Below, piece after piece: positions 1 through 9,722 of a DNA stretch of 64,000 nt. Source of the DNA: Betaproteobacteria bacterium HGW-Betaproteobacteria-1 (GTDB lineage: Bacteria > Pseudomonadota > Gammaproteobacteria > Burkholderiales > Methylophilaceae). How positions within the stretch are numbered: position 1 is the stretch's first letter; each line of letters starts with the position of its first letter. The notes under the pieces are model-generated. The model was not told the origin of the DNA and did no database searches. It worked only from the letters and a program-made list of their open reading frames with translations. Location: contig PHCX01000006.1 of assembly GCA_002842435.1 (NCBI GenBank), positions 248,001-312,000 of the forward strand. Direction: 5' to 3'. The position numbers were made by a program, and so were the translations under genes.

Positions 1-11
1 TCAGAGTTTCC

Positions 12-1370
12 CTAGATATTGCGCAGGTGGTTCAGCGCCTGTTCCAGGCGCTCCACTCCCAGCACTTCAAGACCCTTGATCGCCTGTTTCGGCGCATTGG
101 CCTTGGGTACGATGGCTTTGGTAAATCCCAGCTTGGCGGCTTCTTTCAGTCGCTCTTGACCACGTTGCACCGGCCGCACTTCACCGGCCAATCCAACTTC
201 ACCAAATACAATAAGTTTATTATCCAGTGGTTTGTTTTTTAAAGAAGAAACGATAGAACAAAGTACGACCAAATCGACTGCCGGCTCACTGATCTTGACC
301 CCGCCAACGGCATTGACGAAGACATCCTGATCGAAACAGGCGACGCCTGCATGCCGATGCAGCACAGCCAGCAACATCGCCAACCGGTTCTGCTCCAGAC
401 CGACACACAAACGCTTGGGATTGGGCGCATGCGCTTCATCAACCAAGGCCTGCACCTCGACCAACAAAGGCCTGGTGCCTTCCTGAGTCACCGTAATGCA
501 GGAACCAGCCACCTGCTCCGCATGATGCGACAGAAACAGCGCGGAAGGATTGCTGACCTCGCGCAAACCCTTTTCCGTCATGGCGAATACGCCGAGCTCG
601 TTGACAGCGCCGAAACGGTTCTTGAAGGCGCGAATCAGGCGGAAGCTGGAATTGGGGTCGCCTTCGAAATACAACACGGTATCGACGATGTGTTCCAGCA
701 CACGCGGGCCTGCCAGCGAACCCTCCTTGGTGACATGGCCAACCAGGATGACGGTAATGCCCAGTTGTTTGGCGGCGCGGGTGAGTTGCGCAGAACACTC
801 GCGCACCTGCGCGACCGAACCCGGGGCCGACTGCAAGGCCTCTGAATAGACCGTCTGAATCGAATCGATGACTGCGATCTCCGGCTTGTGACTTTGCAGG
901 GTCGCCAGAATCTTTTCCAGCTGGATCTCGGCCAGCAAGTCGATCGGGCTGGCATCCAGTCCCAGACGCTTGGCGCGCATGGCGATCTGCTGGGCGGATT
1001 CCTCGCCGCTGACGTAGAGTGCTTTTCTCTGCGTGCCGACATGACACAGCGCTTGCAAGAGCAAGGTGGATTTGCCGATACCGGGATCGCCGCCAATCAG
1101 CACCACACCGCCCGGCACCAACCCGCCGCCCAGCACACGGTCGAACTCGCTGATACCGGAAGGTTGACGCGGAATCTCTGCCGCTTCGACATCGGCCAGC
1201 TTCTGCAAGCCTGCGGTTTGGGCCAAAGCCGCATAGCGGTTTGCCGTCGGAGTTTCGGCAATGGTTTCCACCAGCGTGTTCCAGGCATTGCAACTGGGAC
1301 ATTGCCCCTGCCACTTGGGCGATTGACCGCCACATTCAGTGCAGCTGTAGATCGTCTTTGCCTTAGCCAT
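12..1370 (-). CDS. radA: DNA repair protein RadA
   Basis: RadA is a RecA-like ATPase that promotes branch migration in homologous recombination. The 452 residues match the usual family length. An N-terminal zinc finger is visible (Cys10, Cys13, Cys24, Cys27). It is followed by a RecA-type ATPase core with Walker [11 protein letters not shown] near residue 95, the RadA-specific KNRFG motif in the middle, and a C-terminal Lon-protease-like domain. The ATG overlaps the end of alr by 8 bases (ATGGCTAA), so the two are probably translationally coupled in a dnaB-alr-radA run. The stop lies 11 bases from the left edge, so the gene is complete. Confidence 0.97.
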   Translation of the reverse strand: MAKAKTIYSCTECGGQSPKWQGQCPSCNAWNTLVETIAETPTANRYAALAQTAGLQKLADVEAAEIPRQPSGISEFDRVLGGGLVPGGVVLIGGDPGIGKSTLLLQALCHVGTQRKALYVSGEESAQQIAMRAKRLGLDASPIDLLAEIQLEKILATLQSHKPEIAVIDSIQTVYSEALQSAPGSVAQVRECSAQLTRAAKQLGITVILVGHVTKEGSLAGPRVLEHIVDTVLYFEGDPNSSFRLIRAFKNRFGAVNELGVFAMTEKGLREVSNPSALFLSHHAEQVAGSCITVTQEGTRPLLVEVQALVDEAHAPNPKRLCVGLEQNRLAMLLAVLHRHAGVACFDQDVFVNAVGGVKISEPAVDLVVLCSIVSSLKNKPLDNKLIVFGEVGLAGEVRPVQRGQERLKEAAKLGFTKAIVPKANAPKQAIKGLEVLGVERLEQALNHLRNI

Positions 1371-2436
1371 GCTTGATCACCCTCACCGGCACACGGGGTG
1401 ACAGCGCGCATAGCAGCTCATAGCCTATGGTGCCGGCTTTCTCCGCCACCGTATCGACCGGCAGCTGCGCACCCCATAGCTCGACCGGGCTACCGACACC
1501 TGAACCCGGTATATCAGTCAGGTCGACGAACAGCATATCCATGGAGACCCGTCCGATGGTCTGCGTCAACTGGCCAGCCACCATCACCGGCGTGCCATTC
1601 GGCGCATGGCGTGGATAGCCGTCGGCATAGCCGCAGGCAACAATTCCGACGCGGGTGTTCCTGGCCGCCGTAAAACGGTTGCCGTAACCGACGCTCTCGC
1701 CCGGCCGGATATCTTGCACTGCAATGATTGCGCTACTGAGTGTCATCGCCGGACGCAATTGATAGGACTGCGCCGGAGTACCGGCGACTGCGCTGGCGCC
1801 ATACAGCATGATGCCGGAGCGGATCCAGTCGGCGTGGGTTTCCGGGTGGCGGAATATGGCGGCAGAATTGGCCAGCGAAACCGGATAGCTCAGCCCCTGC
1901 GTTGCCTGATGGAACAGTTTCAAAGGCTCATCCACACCCGGGTGCTCATCCGCTGTTGCGAAGTGCGTCATCAGGGTGATCTGCGCTACATTCGCACAGC
2001 CAGCCAGCCGTGTTACGGCTTGCGCATAGTGTTCCGGCCTGAAGCCGAGCCTGTTCATGCCATTGTTCATCTTGGCAAAGACCTCTACCGGCCGCTCCAG
2101 CACAGCATTTTCCAGCATGGCGATCTGTTCGTTGTGGTGGACGACGACGCTGATGCCGGCACGAGCGACTTCCCTTAGCTCATCCGCCTGAAAAACGCCT
2201 TCCAGCATGAGTATGGTCTGCTTGAAACCGGCGTCCCGCAGAAAAACGGCCTCTTCCAAACCAAGAACCGCAAATCCTTCGGCCTCTGCCAGTCCCTGGG
2301 CAGCGGCCAGCAGGCCGTGACCATAGCCATTGGCCTTGACCACCGCCATCACTTTGGATTGCGGTGCCAGTGACCTTACGATACTCAAGTTATGACGAAA
2401 CGCGCCCTGGTCGATGCTGGCGTAAATGGGACGCAT
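1363..2436 (-). CDS. alr: Alanine racemase
   Basis: This PLP-dependent enzyme interconverts L- and D-alanine and supplies D-Ala for peptidoglycan. With the start used here it has 357 residues, typical for the family. The PLP lysine lies in [10 protein letters not shown] (Lys34), and the C-terminal domain carries the catalytic-tyrosine region SVGYGNRF. A longer reading frame begins at 2490 but would overlap dnaB. The ATG at 2436 gives the family-like N-terminus MRPIYASID and begins 4 bases after the dnaB stop, so it is preferred. The gene overlaps radA downstream. Confidence 0.95.
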   Translation of the reverse strand: MRPIYASIDQGAFRHNLSIVRSLAPQSKVMAVVKANGYGHGLLAAAQGLAEAEGFAVLGLEEAVFLRDAGFKQTILMLEGVFQADELREVARAGISVVVHHNEQIAMLENAVLERPVEVFAKMNNGMNRLGFRPEHYAQAVTRLAGCANVAQITLMTHFATADEHPGVDEPLKLFHQATQGLSYPVSLANSAAIFRHPETHADWIRSGIMLYGASAVAGTPAQSYQLRPAMTLSSAIIAVQDIRPGESVGYGNRFTAARNTRVGIVACGYADGYPRHAPNGTPVMVAGQLTQTIGRVSMDMLFVDLTDIPGSGVGSPVELWGAQLPVDTVAEKAGTIGYELLCALSPRVPVRVIKHG

Positions 2437-2440
2437 AGGC

Positions 2441-3811
2441 TTAATAGGCATCCGAGGATGTGAAATTTTCGAAACGCGTATGCTCGCCAATGAAAGTCAG
2501 TCTGACCCGGCCGATCGGACCGTTACGCTGCTTGGCAACGATAATCTCGGCGGTGCCCTTGTCAGGCGAATCCGGGTTATAGACCTGGTCACGATAGATA
2601 AAAAGAATCAGGTCGGCATCCTGCTCGATCGCGCCGGACTCACGCAGGTCGGACATCACCGGACGCTTGTCCGGCCGCTGCTCAAGACTGCGATTGAGCT
2701 GGGACAGCGCTATCACCGGCACATCCAGTTCCTTGGCCAGCGATTTGAGCGAGCGGGAGATTTCGGAGATCTCGGTCGCGCGGTTCTCGCTCTGGCGGCC
2801 GGTAGAACCGGACATCAACTGCAAGTAGTCGATGACGATCAGGCCCAGCTTGCCGGTCTGGCGATGCAGGCGTCTGGCGCGTGCACGTACGTCAAAGGAG
2901 TTGAGGCCGGCGCCTTCGTCAATGAAGATCGGCGCTTCATTGAGGCGGCCAAGCGCCGTAGTCAACCTGACCCAGTCCTCGTCCTCAAGCCGACCGGTAC
3001 GCATGCGATGCTGGTCCAGACGACCGACCGAACCGATCATGCGGGTCGCCAGCTGGGTTGCACCCATTTCCATGGAAAAGACGGCAACCGGCAGCCCGGT
3101 ATCGAGCGCGACGTTCTCGGCAATATTGATGGAGAACGCGGTTTTACCCATAGAAGGCCGACCGGCGACAATGATCAGGTCGCCGGGCTGCAAACCTGAA
3201 GTCATTGAGTCCAGATCGGTGTAACCGGTAGGGATACCGGTAACTTCGCTCTGGTTATCACGCTGGAACAGTTGGTCGATGCGGTCTGCAACCTGCGGCA
3301 GCAATACCTTGATGTCGAGGAAGCCCTCACCGCTGCGCTTGCCACCCTCGGCGATCTGGAAGATTCTGGACTCTGCCTCGTCCAGTAGTTGCTGTGCGTC
3401 ACGGCCTTGCGGGTTATAGGCGCTCTCGGCTATGCCGGAACCTACTTCCACCAGCTTGCGCATGACCGCCCGCTCGCGGACAATCTCTGCATAGCGGCGT
3501 ATATTCGCAGCACTGGGGGTGTTCTGTGCCAGAGCACCCAGATAAGCCAGGCCGCCGACGGCAGACAGTTCGGCTGCATTGTCGAGCGACTCGGCGACCG
3601 TGACGATATCCGCCGGTTTGTTATGTTCGATGAGTTTGGCGATATGTTCGAATATCAGCCGATGGTCATGCCGGTAAAAATCGCCGGAACTGAGAATGTC
3701 AGCGACTTTATCCAGCGCTTCATTCTCGAGTAGCAAGCCGCCCAGCACCGATTGCTCGGCCTCGACGGAATGCGGAGGAAGTTTTAGAGATTCAAGTGTA
3801 TCGTCAGCCAT
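2441..3811 (-). CDS. dnaB: Replicative DNA helicase DnaB
   Basis: DnaB is the hexameric 5'-3' helicase of the replication fork. Its 456 residues have the standard two-part layout: an N-terminal primase-interacting domain (about 1-150) and a RecA-like ATPase with Walker [11 protein letters not shown] near residue 220, then the [10 protein letters not shown] and MSDLRESG motifs. No intein interrupts it. It is the first gene of a dnaB-alr-radA run. A bidirectional terminator separates it from the ribosomal operon upstream, so it probably has its own promoter in the short gap after 3811. Confidence 0.97.
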   Translation of the reverse strand: MADDTLESLKLPPHSVEAEQSVLGGLLLENEALDKVADILSSGDFYRHDHRLIFEHIAKLIEHNKPADIVTVAESLDNAAELSAVGGLAYLGALAQNTPSAANIRRYAEIVRERAVMRKLVEVGSGIAESAYNPQGRDAQQLLDEAESRIFQIAEGGKRSGEGFLDIKVLLPQVADRIDQLFQRDNQSEVTGIPTGYTDLDSMTSGLQPGDLIIVAGRPSMGKTAFSINIAENVALDTGLPVAVFSMEMGATQLATRMIGSVGRLDQHRMRTGRLEDEDWVRLTTALGRLNEAPIFIDEGAGLNSFDVRARARRLHRQTGKLGLIVIDYLQLMSGSTGRQSENRATEISEISRSLKSLAKELDVPVIALSQLNRSLEQRPDKRPVMSDLRESGAIEQDADLILFIYRDQVYNPDSPDKGTAEIIVAKQRNGPIGRVRLTFIGEHTRFENFTSSDAY

Positions 3812-3832
3812 AGCGGTGAATTATAGCCCAAT

Positions 3833-3860
3833 AAAAAAGGCTGCCTAAGCAGCCTTTTTT
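3833..3860 (-). terminator. Intrinsic terminator after rplI
   Basis: A 12-base stem (3833-3844 with 3849-3860) has a CTAA loop; its GC core GGCTGC is flanked by A6 and T6. The symmetric A and T tracts let it work on either strand. It follows rplI on the minus strand and insulates dnaB. Confidence 0.9.
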
Positions 3861-3880
3861 ATTTATTTCTGTTGCATTAC

Positions 3881-4333
3881 TTAAGCAGTTTCGCCCAGTA
3901 CAGAAACCGTGATTTCCACAACCACATCATGGTGCAGCGCAATGCTGACCGGATGGTCGCCCACGGTCTTCAATGGACCTTCAGGCATGCGGATCTCAGA
4001 CTTGCTGACTTCAAAACCTTGTGCATTCAGGGCTTCAGCGATGTCGCCATTGGTGACAGAACCAAACAAACGGCCATCAACGCCAGCTTTCTGAGTCACT
4101 TGCAACATGTAACCTGCCAGCTTTTCGCCACGTGCCTTGGCAGCGTCCAGCAGTGCAGCTTGTTGTTTTTCCAGCTCGACACGACGTGCTTCGAACTCAG
4201 CCTTGTTGGCTTCGGTTGCACGCTTGGCCTTGCCTTGCGGGATCAGGAAATTGCGACCGTAGCCATCCTTGACCTTGACCACATCACCCAGGTTGCCGAG
4301 GTTGGCGACTTTTTCCAATAAGATAACTTGCAT
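3881..4333 (-). CDS. rplI: 50S ribosomal protein L9
   Basis: L9 is a large-subunit protein that binds 23S rRNA near the L1 stalk. The 150 residues have the two-lobed family form. The N-terminal lobe holds [19 protein letters not shown] and [13 protein letters not shown], then a long charged connecting helix (about 45-80), then a C-terminal lobe. It is the last gene of rpsF-priB-rpsR-rplI, 12 bases after rpsR, and is followed by a strong terminator. Confidence 0.98.
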   Translation of the reverse strand: MQVILLEKVANLGNLGDVVKVKDGYGRNFLIPQGKAKRATEANKAEFEARRVELEKQQAALLDAAKARGEKLAGYMLQVTQKAGVDGRLFGSVTNGDIAEALNAQGFEVSKSEIRMPEGPLKTVGDHPVSIALHHDVVVEITVSVLGETA

Positions 4334-4345
4334 GATCGTCTCCTC

Positions 4346-4573
4346 TTAGTGCTTGTCAGTGTATGGAAGTAAGGCGAGGAAACGCGCACGCTTGACAGCT
4401 GCAGTCAGCTGGCGTTGGTACTTGGCTTTGGTGCCAGTAATGCGTGCCGGAATGATCTTGCCATTCTCGGTGATGAAATCCTTCAACAGATCCACATCCT
4501 TGTAATCGACTTCCTTGATGCCCTCTGCAGAAAAACGGCAGTAGCGGCGGCGTTTGAACATATCACGTGCCAT
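4346..4573 (-). CDS. rpsR: 30S ribosomal protein S18
   Basis: S18 is a small-subunit platform protein that forms a heterodimer with S6. The 75-residue protein carries the family core [20 protein letters not shown] followed by the RNA-binding stretch around KYQRQL. It sits between priB and rplI, 12 bases after priB, in the conserved order seen in E. coli. Confidence 0.98.
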   Translation of the reverse strand: MARDMFKRRRYCRFSAEGIKEVDYKDVDLLKDFITENGKIIPARITGTKAKYQRQLTAAVKRARFLALLPYTDKH

Positions 4574-4585
4574 GTTAGTAATCCT

Positions 4586-4876
4586 TTAAATAATCTCTAA
4601 TGCATTTAAATGTAATACCAGTTGTGTGCTTTTCAGGCTTCGTTTTGCGATGAAGCCGGCCAGTTTAACCTGGCTGGTCAGCTGAATGCCCTGTGCCTGT
4701 TTGGCGATATCACCTATCGCGACTACAGCCATCTCGCATTCAACCTTGCGCCTGATTCCAGCTTCTATCTGTTCTGAAACATGGCGCACTGCAAAACTCA
4801 ACAACGGCAAACCTGCTGGTGTGTAGCGAAGCGGCTCGATTTGCACGACTTCACCACTCAAAACCAGCTTATTCAA
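4586..4876 (-). CDS. priB: Primosomal replication protein N (PriB)
   Basis: PriB is a dimeric OB-fold single-strand DNA-binding protein that helps PriA restart stalled forks. The 96 residues resemble a short SSB (MNKLVLSGEVVQIEPLRYTP at the start, VKLAGFIA before the last strand). The ATG directly follows the rpsF stop with no intervening base, which implies translational coupling. Its place inside the S6-S18-L9 operon supports the call. Confidence 0.93.
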   Translation of the reverse strand: MNKLVLSGEVVQIEPLRYTPAGLPLLSFAVRHVSEQIEAGIRRKVECEMAVVAIGDIAKQAQGIQLTSQVKLAGFIAKRSLKSTQLVLHLNALEII

Positions 4877-5263
4877 TTAAGCTGAAGCTTCCTCTGCTGC
4901 TGGAGCTTCTTTTGCTGCGTCCTTGCTCAGCACTGACTTCGACTTTTCTTCCTTCATCATCGGGGAAGGTTCAGTCACGGCAGTCTTGGTTGCCATGGTC
5001 AGGTGACGCAGAACGGCGTCATTGAATTTGAATGCCAGTTCAAGCTCATCCAGCACAGCCTGATTACATTCAATGTTCATGAGCACGTAATGTGCCTTGT
5101 GGATTTTCTGGATCGGGTAAGCCAGTTGACGACGGCCCCAGTCTTCGAGACGGTGCATGGTGCCACCGTTGGAAGTCACCAGGGTGCGATAACGCTCGAT
5201 CATCGCCGGTACTTGTTCGCTTTGATCCGGGTGGACGATAAAGACCACTTCATAATGTCGCAT
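4877..5263 (-). CDS. rpsF: 30S ribosomal protein S6
   Basis: S6 binds 16S rRNA in the platform together with S18. The 128 residues begin [18 protein letters not shown] and contain the family motif [13 protein letters not shown] (about 42-54). The acidic/alanine tail after residue about 100 is variable in the family. It is the first gene of the operon, with an AGGAG ribosome-binding site about 6 bases upstream of the ATG. Confidence 0.98.
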   Translation of the reverse strand: MRHYEVVFIVHPDQSEQVPAMIERYRTLVTSNGGTMHRLEDWGRRQLAYPIQKIHKAHYVLMNIECNQAVLDELELAFKFNDAVLRHLTMATKTAVTEPSPMMKEEKSKSVLSKDAAKEAPAAEEASA

Positions 5264-5285
5264 ACATTCTCCTTTTGGATTGGCA

Positions 5286-5313
5286 GGCTCTCATCTATGC
5301 GCAATGATGAGCC
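5286..5313 (-). promoter_or_regulatory. Leader hairpin upstream of rpsF
   Basis: In the predicted rpsF leader, GGCTCATC can pair with GATGAGAGCC (two-base bulge) around a ten-base loop. S6:S18 autoregulation through the rpsF leader is known in other bacteria, but the characteristic CCG bulge of that motif is not evident here, so the role is unproven. Confidence 0.35.
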
Positions 5314-5331
5314 AAGGTTGAAAAGTCCGCG

Positions 5332-5337
5332 ATTATA
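5332..5337 (-). promoter_or_regulatory. -10 box of the rpsF operon
   Basis: A perfect TATAAT lies on the minus strand about 70 bases before rpsF. The only good TTGACT upstream is 22 bases away, which is too far, so the -35 element is poor or unusual. Confidence 0.5.
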
Positions 5338-5399
5338 TGCGATTTCTGCAGTAAAGACCAGTCAAATCAGGACATTTCCTTCATCATGCCACGCACGGA

Positions 5400-5795
5400 C
5401 TATCCGGCAAACCACTGTCGTGCCATATGGATGGTAAGAAAACCCAATATCGTCATCAACAAGGACCCGAGCAAATGACTGAGGATGTGCGCGGAAGCCC
5501 AGCCGTACTGTGCACGTGACAACAGGTCCACAGCTTCGGCTGAGAACGTGGAGAACGTTGTCAGACCACCGAGGAAACCAGTCGTAATGAGCAGGCGTAC
5601 TTCAGGCGAAATGCTGTGCTCTCCCGACAACACTGCCATGGCGACGCCGATCAGGTAGCCGCCAATCAGATTGACCGCCAGAGTTCCCAGCGGAATGGAA
5701 GGATGCGCCGCATTCAGCAGCATGCCCAAGCCCCATCGAAGCCAGGCCCCCGTCGCCGCGCCCACACCTACTGCAACAAAACTGCTGATTCCCAT
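5400..5795 (-). CDS. crcB: Fluoride ion channel CrcB/FluC
   Basis: This is a small dual-topology membrane channel that exports fluoride. Its 131 residues are nearly all hydrophobic, with four membrane segments (about 4-24, 36-56, 66-88, 100-122). The signature GFLGGLTTFSTFSAE is present, including the phenylalanine-box and threonine residues of the fluoride path. It is divergent from glgA. No fluoride riboswitch consensus was found in the leader. Confidence 0.93.
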   Translation of the reverse strand: MGISSFVAVGVGAATGAWLRWGLGMLLNAAHPSIPLGTLAVNLIGGYLIGVAMAVLSGEHSISPEVRLLITTGFLGGLTTFSTFSAEAVDLLSRAQYGWASAHILSHLLGSLLMTILGFLTIHMARQWFAG

Positions 5796-5837
5796 AACAT
5801 CCCCTCGATTTGCCCGGCCCGGCTTGATTCACCCATG

Positions 5838-5859
5838 GCACCTCAGTATCATGAGGTGC
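5838..5859. promoter_or_regulatory. Perfect 8-bp inverted repeat in the crcB/glgA spacer
   Basis: GCACCTCA (5838-5845) and TGAGGTGC (5852-5859) flank a six-base loop between two divergent genes. It could be an operator or a leader hairpin. There is no U-tract, so it is not a clear terminator. Confidence 0.4.
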
Positions 5860-5974
5860 GGCCTTTAAATAATTAAAAGCGACATCAAAAATGACAATCA
5901 GGGTATCAGGCCGCATCGCTTACATACAACAATAACAGTCCAACAATCGTCCTTATCAGTCGGGTATTTTATCA

Positions 5975-7474
5975 GTGCGTATCCTGTTCGTAACTTCCGA
6001 AGCCTACCCTCTCATTAAAACGGGCGGCCTCGCTGATGTCAGCGGCTCGTTGCCAGCCGCATTACAAGATCTTGGTGCAGATATCCGCATTCTGCTCCCC
6101 GGTTACCCGCAAGTGCTGGAAAAGGCCAGAAATCTGCAGCATCTTGCACATTTCGACCATCTGCCACTGATCGGTTCAGCCAATCTTCTGATCGGCAACA
6201 TGCCCGACACCAACATGCCAGTCATGGTGATCGATTGCCCCGGCCTGTATCACCGAGCAGGCGGGCCTTACTCCGATGCCAGCGGGCGTGAATGGGAAGA
6301 CAATGCACTGCGATTCGGCATACTGTCACGTATAGCCGCCCTGCTTGCCTGTAGTAATAGCCCGGTCGCAGACTGGCGCCCCGATATCGTGCATTGCAAC
6401 GACTGGCAAAGCGGACTGACCCCGGCCTACATGCACTACATGCCGAACGCGTCACCGGCAAAATCCGTCATCAGCGTGCACAACCTGGCGTTTCAGGGCT
6501 GCTTTCCGGCGGAATGGGTCGAGCGCCTGTGGCTACCGGCTGAAAGCTACCAGATACATGGTGTCGAGTATCACCATCAAATCTCCTTCCTCAAGGCCGG
6601 CCTCTATTATGCCGACGCCATCAGCACGGTCAGTCCGACCTATGCGCGCGAAATCCGCACCAGCGAGTTCGGCTTCGGCATGGAAGGCCTGCTGGCAAGC
6701 CGTCAGCACGATTTGCAGGGCATACTCAACGGCATCGACATCCAGGAATGGAATCCTGCCACCGATCCCTATCTTGCAAAGAATTACGACGTTAATCAAC
6801 TACAGGGCAAAAAAGAAGTAAAAGCTGCCTTGCAGGCGCAATTGGGGCTCAGGATGTCTGCCGAGACTCCTCTGCTTGGTGTGGTCAGTCGCCTCACACA
6901 CCAGAAGGGGCTGGACATGTTTCTCTCCATCGCAGAACGCATGGTGCAGAGCGGTTGCCAGATCGCACTATTGGGTAGCGGCGAACCTCACATGGAGCAA
7001 GGATACAGCCATCTGGCACACACTTACCCCGAACAGGTCAACGTCACCATAGGCTATAACGAGCCGCTGTCGCATCAGATCATGGCGGGTGCGGACATTT
7101 TCATCATGCCATCCCGTTTCGAACCCTGCGGCCTCAATCAGATGTACGGCCTGCGTTATGGTACGCCCCCGGTCGTCACGCATACCGGTGGCCTGGCGGA
7201 TTCGGTCACGGACACTCATGAGGAAACATTACAGAGCGGCAAGGCCAATGGTTTCGTCATGCCGGCCACGGATGCCATCCAGTTGTTGCTAACCATAGAG
7301 AGAGCACTCCACTACTATCACAATGAGACAATCTGGCCACAGATTCAGCGTAACGGCATGGCGCTTGATCTCGGTTGGCGACATAGCGCCCAAGCCTATA
7401 TGGAGCTCTACCAGCGGGTATGGCATCAAACCGAGCTGCCTTCGCGTGATGAGCTGCTTGAGCAGCCATATTAA
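5975..7474 (+). CDS. glgA: Glycogen synthase (ADP-glucose)
   Basis: This GT5 glycosyltransferase extends alpha-1,4-glucan from ADP-glucose. The 499 residues are slightly longer than E. coli GlgA. The N-terminal KTGGLADVSGSLP motif (about 16-28) binds ADP-glucose, and the C-terminal GT-B half holds the catalytic EPCGLNQMYGLRYGTPP stretch near residue 383. The start is GTG at 5975 with only a weak ribosome-binding site. No glgB, glgC or glgP lies beside it, so it is detached from a glycogen operon here. It ends before a repeat pair and a terminator. Confidence 0.95.
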   Translation: MRILFVTSEAYPLIKTGGLADVSGSLPAALQDLGADIRILLPGYPQVLEKARNLQHLAHFDHLPLIGSANLLIGNMPDTNMPVMVIDCPGLYHRAGGPYSDASGREWEDNALRFGILSRIAALLACSNSPVADWRPDIVHCNDWQSGLTPAYMHYMPNASPAKSVISVHNLAFQGCFPAEWVERLWLPAESYQIHGVEYHHQISFLKAGLYYADAISTVSPTYAREIRTSEFGFGMEGLLASRQHDLQGILNGIDIQEWNPATDPYLAKNYDVNQLQGKKEVKAALQAQLGLRMSAETPLLGVVSRLTHQKGLDMFLSIAERMVQSGCQIALLGSGEPHMEQGYSHLAHTYPEQVNVTIGYNEPLSHQIMAGADIFIMPSRFEPCGLNQMYGLRYGTPPVVTHTGGLADSVTDTHEETLQSGKANGFVMPATDAIQLLLTIERALHYYHNETIWPQIQRNGMALDLGWRHSAQAYMELYQRVWHQTELPSRDELLEQPY

Positions 7475-7506
7475 CGGTGAAGACCTTCACGATCTTAGCA
7501 GCCGAT

Positions 7507-7590
7507 TTGACGGACATGACCCCTGCGGTTATGGCGTCAAGGTCGCGATGCAGGAGCGGTCACTTGACGGACATGACCCCTGCGGTTATG
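7507..7590 (+). repeat. Two-copy 27-bp direct repeat downstream of glgA
   Basis: Identical copies at 7507-7533 and 7564-7590 begin TTGACGGACATGACCCCTG and end CGGTTATG. They are separated by 30 unrelated bases. The first 24 bases reappear, reversed and with two changes, inside the MITE at 51610-51633. This marks a dispersed repeat family of the genome. It occupies part of the 332-bp glgA-orn gap. Confidence 0.85.
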
Positions 7591-7607
7591 TCATCGCCGC
7601 AACCAAC

Positions 7608-7641
7608 AAAAAAGCCCGCATCGATAAAATGCGGGCTTTTT
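7608..7641. terminator. Bidirectional terminator after glgA
   Basis: AGCCCGCAT (7613-7621) pairs with ATGCGGGCT (7629-7637) around a seven-base loop, with A and T tracts on both sides. It can end glgA transcripts on the plus strand and orn transcripts on the minus strand. Confidence 0.9.
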
Positions 7642-7708
7642 CATATTTCTGTCACATACACAGGGTAAATTACGCCTCGGCTTAAGTACGGATTCTGGCA
7701 TGCTTAAT

Positions 7709-7783
7709 GCTTATTCATAAGCGAGCTTCTCCTAAGCTTTGCTTCTCCTCCCTTCGGGTGCGCTTGTCGCACCCTCTTTTTTT
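7709..7783 (+). ncRNA. Possible small RNA or second terminator on the plus strand
   Basis: After the first glgA terminator, the plus strand holds a small hairpin (GCTTA-TTCA-TAAGC, 7709-7722). Two copies of the CU-rich GCTTCTCCT follow (7725-7733 and 7741-7749). Then comes a strong intrinsic terminator, GGGTGCG paired with CGCACCC (7756-7774), followed by TCTTTTTTT. The layout resembles a short regulatory RNA with anti-Shine-Dalgarno-like CUCCU motifs. I see no convincing promoter, so it may instead be only a backup terminator. Confidence 0.35.
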
Positions 7784-7806
7784 GTCCGCGCAGGCAAACC
7801 AGCAAC

Positions 7807-8355
7807 TCAATCCAGCTTGATGAAATGCTCCCGGTAGTACTTAAGCTCTTCAATTGATTCATAAATATCCGCCAGTGCCTCATGCTTGCTGGCCTTCTTG
7901 AAGCCATTGTAAATCGCCGGCTTCCAGCGTCTGGACAACTCCTTGAATACGCTGACATCCAGGTTCCGGTAATGAAAGTATGCCTCCAGATCAGGCATGT
8001 AGCGCGCCATAAAGCGGCGGTCCTGACAGATGGAATTGCCGCACATGGGTGACTTGCCGGCCGGCACGTGGGCCTTGAGAAATTCAAGCATCTGTGCGGT
8101 AGCGCCCGCCTCATCCAGCTTAGATGCCTTGACCTTCTCGATCAGGCCGGAACGACCGTGGGTTCCCTTGTTCCATGCATCCATTCCGTCCAGTACTGCA
8201 TCAGATTGGTGCACAACCAGCACCGGCGACTCAGCCAACACATTGAGTTCCGCATCCGTCACTACAGCAGCGACTTCCAGTATGCGATCGTTTTCAGGTG
8301 ATAACCCGCTCATTTCCATATCCAGCCAGATCAGGTTGTCGTTATTCGATGCCAT
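7807..8355 (-). CDS. orn: Oligoribonuclease
   Basis: Orn is a DEDDh 3'-5' exonuclease that degrades short RNAs to mononucleotides. With the start at 8355 it has 182 residues, the family length. Motif [10 protein letters not shown] carries the first Asp and Glu, and [14 protein letters not shown] and the C-terminal [11 protein letters not shown] follow in order. A frame open to 8406 exists, but ATGATG at 8358-8353 gives the family-like N-terminus [10 protein letters not shown]. It is divergent from the M48 protease gene. Confidence 0.95.
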   Translation of the reverse strand: MASNNDNLIWLDMEMSGLSPENDRILEVAAVVTDAELNVLAESPVLVVHQSDAVLDGMDAWNKGTHGRSGLIEKVKASKLDEAGATAQMLEFLKAHVPAGKSPMCGNSICQDRRFMARYMPDLEAYFHYRNLDVSVFKELSRRWKPAIYNGFKKASKHEALADIYESIEELKYYREHFIKLD

Positions 8356-8455
8356 CATGATTTCCATTAAAATTGTGTGATATACCGCGATTGGTGAACC
8401 TTCCACCAGACGAAGCTTCTATAATGCTATTAGTTTAACTGAAAACCTCCGGACC

Positions 8456-9706
8456 ATGGCTTCTACCCTTACCACTGTATTTGTTGCATTGCTTGTCATC
8501 ACAACATTCACCCGTATCTGGCTGGGTCGCCGCCATGTCAGCTACATCCAGTCACACCGCGAGCAGGTGCCTTCAGCTTTCGCCGGCAACATCAGCCTTG
8601 ATGCACACCAGAAAGCGGCTGACTACACATCCGCCAAGACCCGCCTGGTCATCGCTGAGAGCATCGCGCAGGCTATCCTGCTTGCACTGCTGACCATTGG
8701 TGGCGGACTCATGTTGATCGACGAGGCCTGGCGCAACATGATTACCGAAAGCGAGATCATTCGCGGTGCTCTGGTCATCCTCAGCGCATTCCTGGTTAGC
8801 GCTCTGCTTGAGTTGCCTTTCGACTACTACAAGACCTTTGTCATTGACCAAAAATTCGGCTTCAACAAAATGACCCCTGCCATGTTCTTCAGTGACATGG
8901 TCAAACACAGCCTGGTAGGCCTGCTGCTCGGCGCACCGATACTGTTTGCCGCTTTGGCATTAATGCAAAGTTCCGGCGACTACTGGTGGCTTTACCTCTG
9001 GGTAGTATGGAGCGTATTCAACCTGCTGATGCTGGCCGTCTACCCGACATTCATCGCCCCATTATTCAACAAATTTTCACCTTTGGCTGATGAACCGCTG
9101 AAAAAGCGCATCGAAGCACTGCTGACCAAGTGCGGCTTCAAATCCCAGGGCCTGTTTGTCATGGACGGTTCTACCCGCAGCAGCCACGGCAACGCGTATT
9201 TCACCGGCTTCGGTTCCAGCAAGCGCGTGGTGTTCTTCGATACCCTGCTCGACCGTCTGGACGGCAACGAGATCGAAGCGGTACTGGCACACGAACTCGG
9301 CCACTTCAAGCATCACCATGTCATCAAGCGCATCGTGCTGATGTTCGTCGTCAGCTTCCTCGGCCTTGCCCTGCTCGGCTGGCTCAAGAATCAGGGCTGG
9401 TTCTATGAGGGTCTTGGCATCACTCTGCCTAGCGATTACATGGCCCTGCTGCTGTTCCTGCTCGCGAGTCCGGTCTTCTTATTCCTGTTGCGCCCACTAC
9501 TGGCCAGCTATTCACGCAAGAACGAATTCGAGGCGGATGAATATGCGGCCAGGAATGCCGAAGCGAAACATCTGGTCGAGGCGCTGGTGAAACTCTATCG
9601 CGACAATGCTTCGACACTGACGCCAGATCCGCTGCATTCCGCATTCTACGATTCACATCCGCCAGCCAGTATCCGTATTTCGAAATTGGCCAAATTCACC
9701 GGATAG
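8456..9706 (+). CDS. M48 family integral-membrane metallopeptidase (Ste24-like)
   Basis: This is a CAAX prenyl protease 1 (Ste24)-type zinc endopeptidase of the inner membrane. The 416 residues contain several membrane helices (N-terminal, about 65-90, 100-125, 150-200, and two near 290-350). The zinc motif is HELGH at about 279-283, and a downstream FEADEYAA supplies the third ligand. Bacterial members are proposed to work in membrane protein quality control; the substrate here is unknown. It is followed after 16 bases by a small cytochrome gene. Confidence 0.9.
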   Translation: MASTLTTVFVALLVITTFTRIWLGRRHVSYIQSHREQVPSAFAGNISLDAHQKAADYTSAKTRLVIAESIAQAILLALLTIGGGLMLIDEAWRNMITESEIIRGALVILSAFLVSALLELPFDYYKTFVIDQKFGFNKMTPAMFFSDMVKHSLVGLLLGAPILFAALALMQSSGDYWWLYLWVVWSVFNLLMLAVYPTFIAPLFNKFSPLADEPLKKRIEALLTKCGFKSQGLFVMDGSTRSSHGNAYFTGFGSSKRVVFFDTLLDRLDGNEIEAVLAHELGHFKHHHVIKRIVLMFVVSFLGLALLGWLKNQGWFYEGLGITLPSDYMALLLFLLASPVFLFLLRPLLASYSRKNEFEADEYAARNAEAKHLVEALVKLYRDNASTLTPDPLHSAFYDSHPPASIRISKLAKFTG

Positions 9707-9722
9707 CGAAAGGAAACCTGCC

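Noticed and set aside
439..1335. Second minus-strand frame of 298 codons inside radA
   Set aside because: It is an overlapping frame of a gene with complete family motifs.
5796..5974. Possible fluoride riboswitch upstream of crcB
   Set aside because: The leader has a perfect hairpin but not the conserved pseudoknot and GGCGATG / CTGATG elements of the crcB motif.
7507..7590. Direct repeats of 27 bp with a 30-bp spacer look like a minimal CRISPR array
   Set aside because: There are only two copies and one spacer, no cas genes, and a third diverged copy lies inside a MITE. This points to a dispersed repeat.
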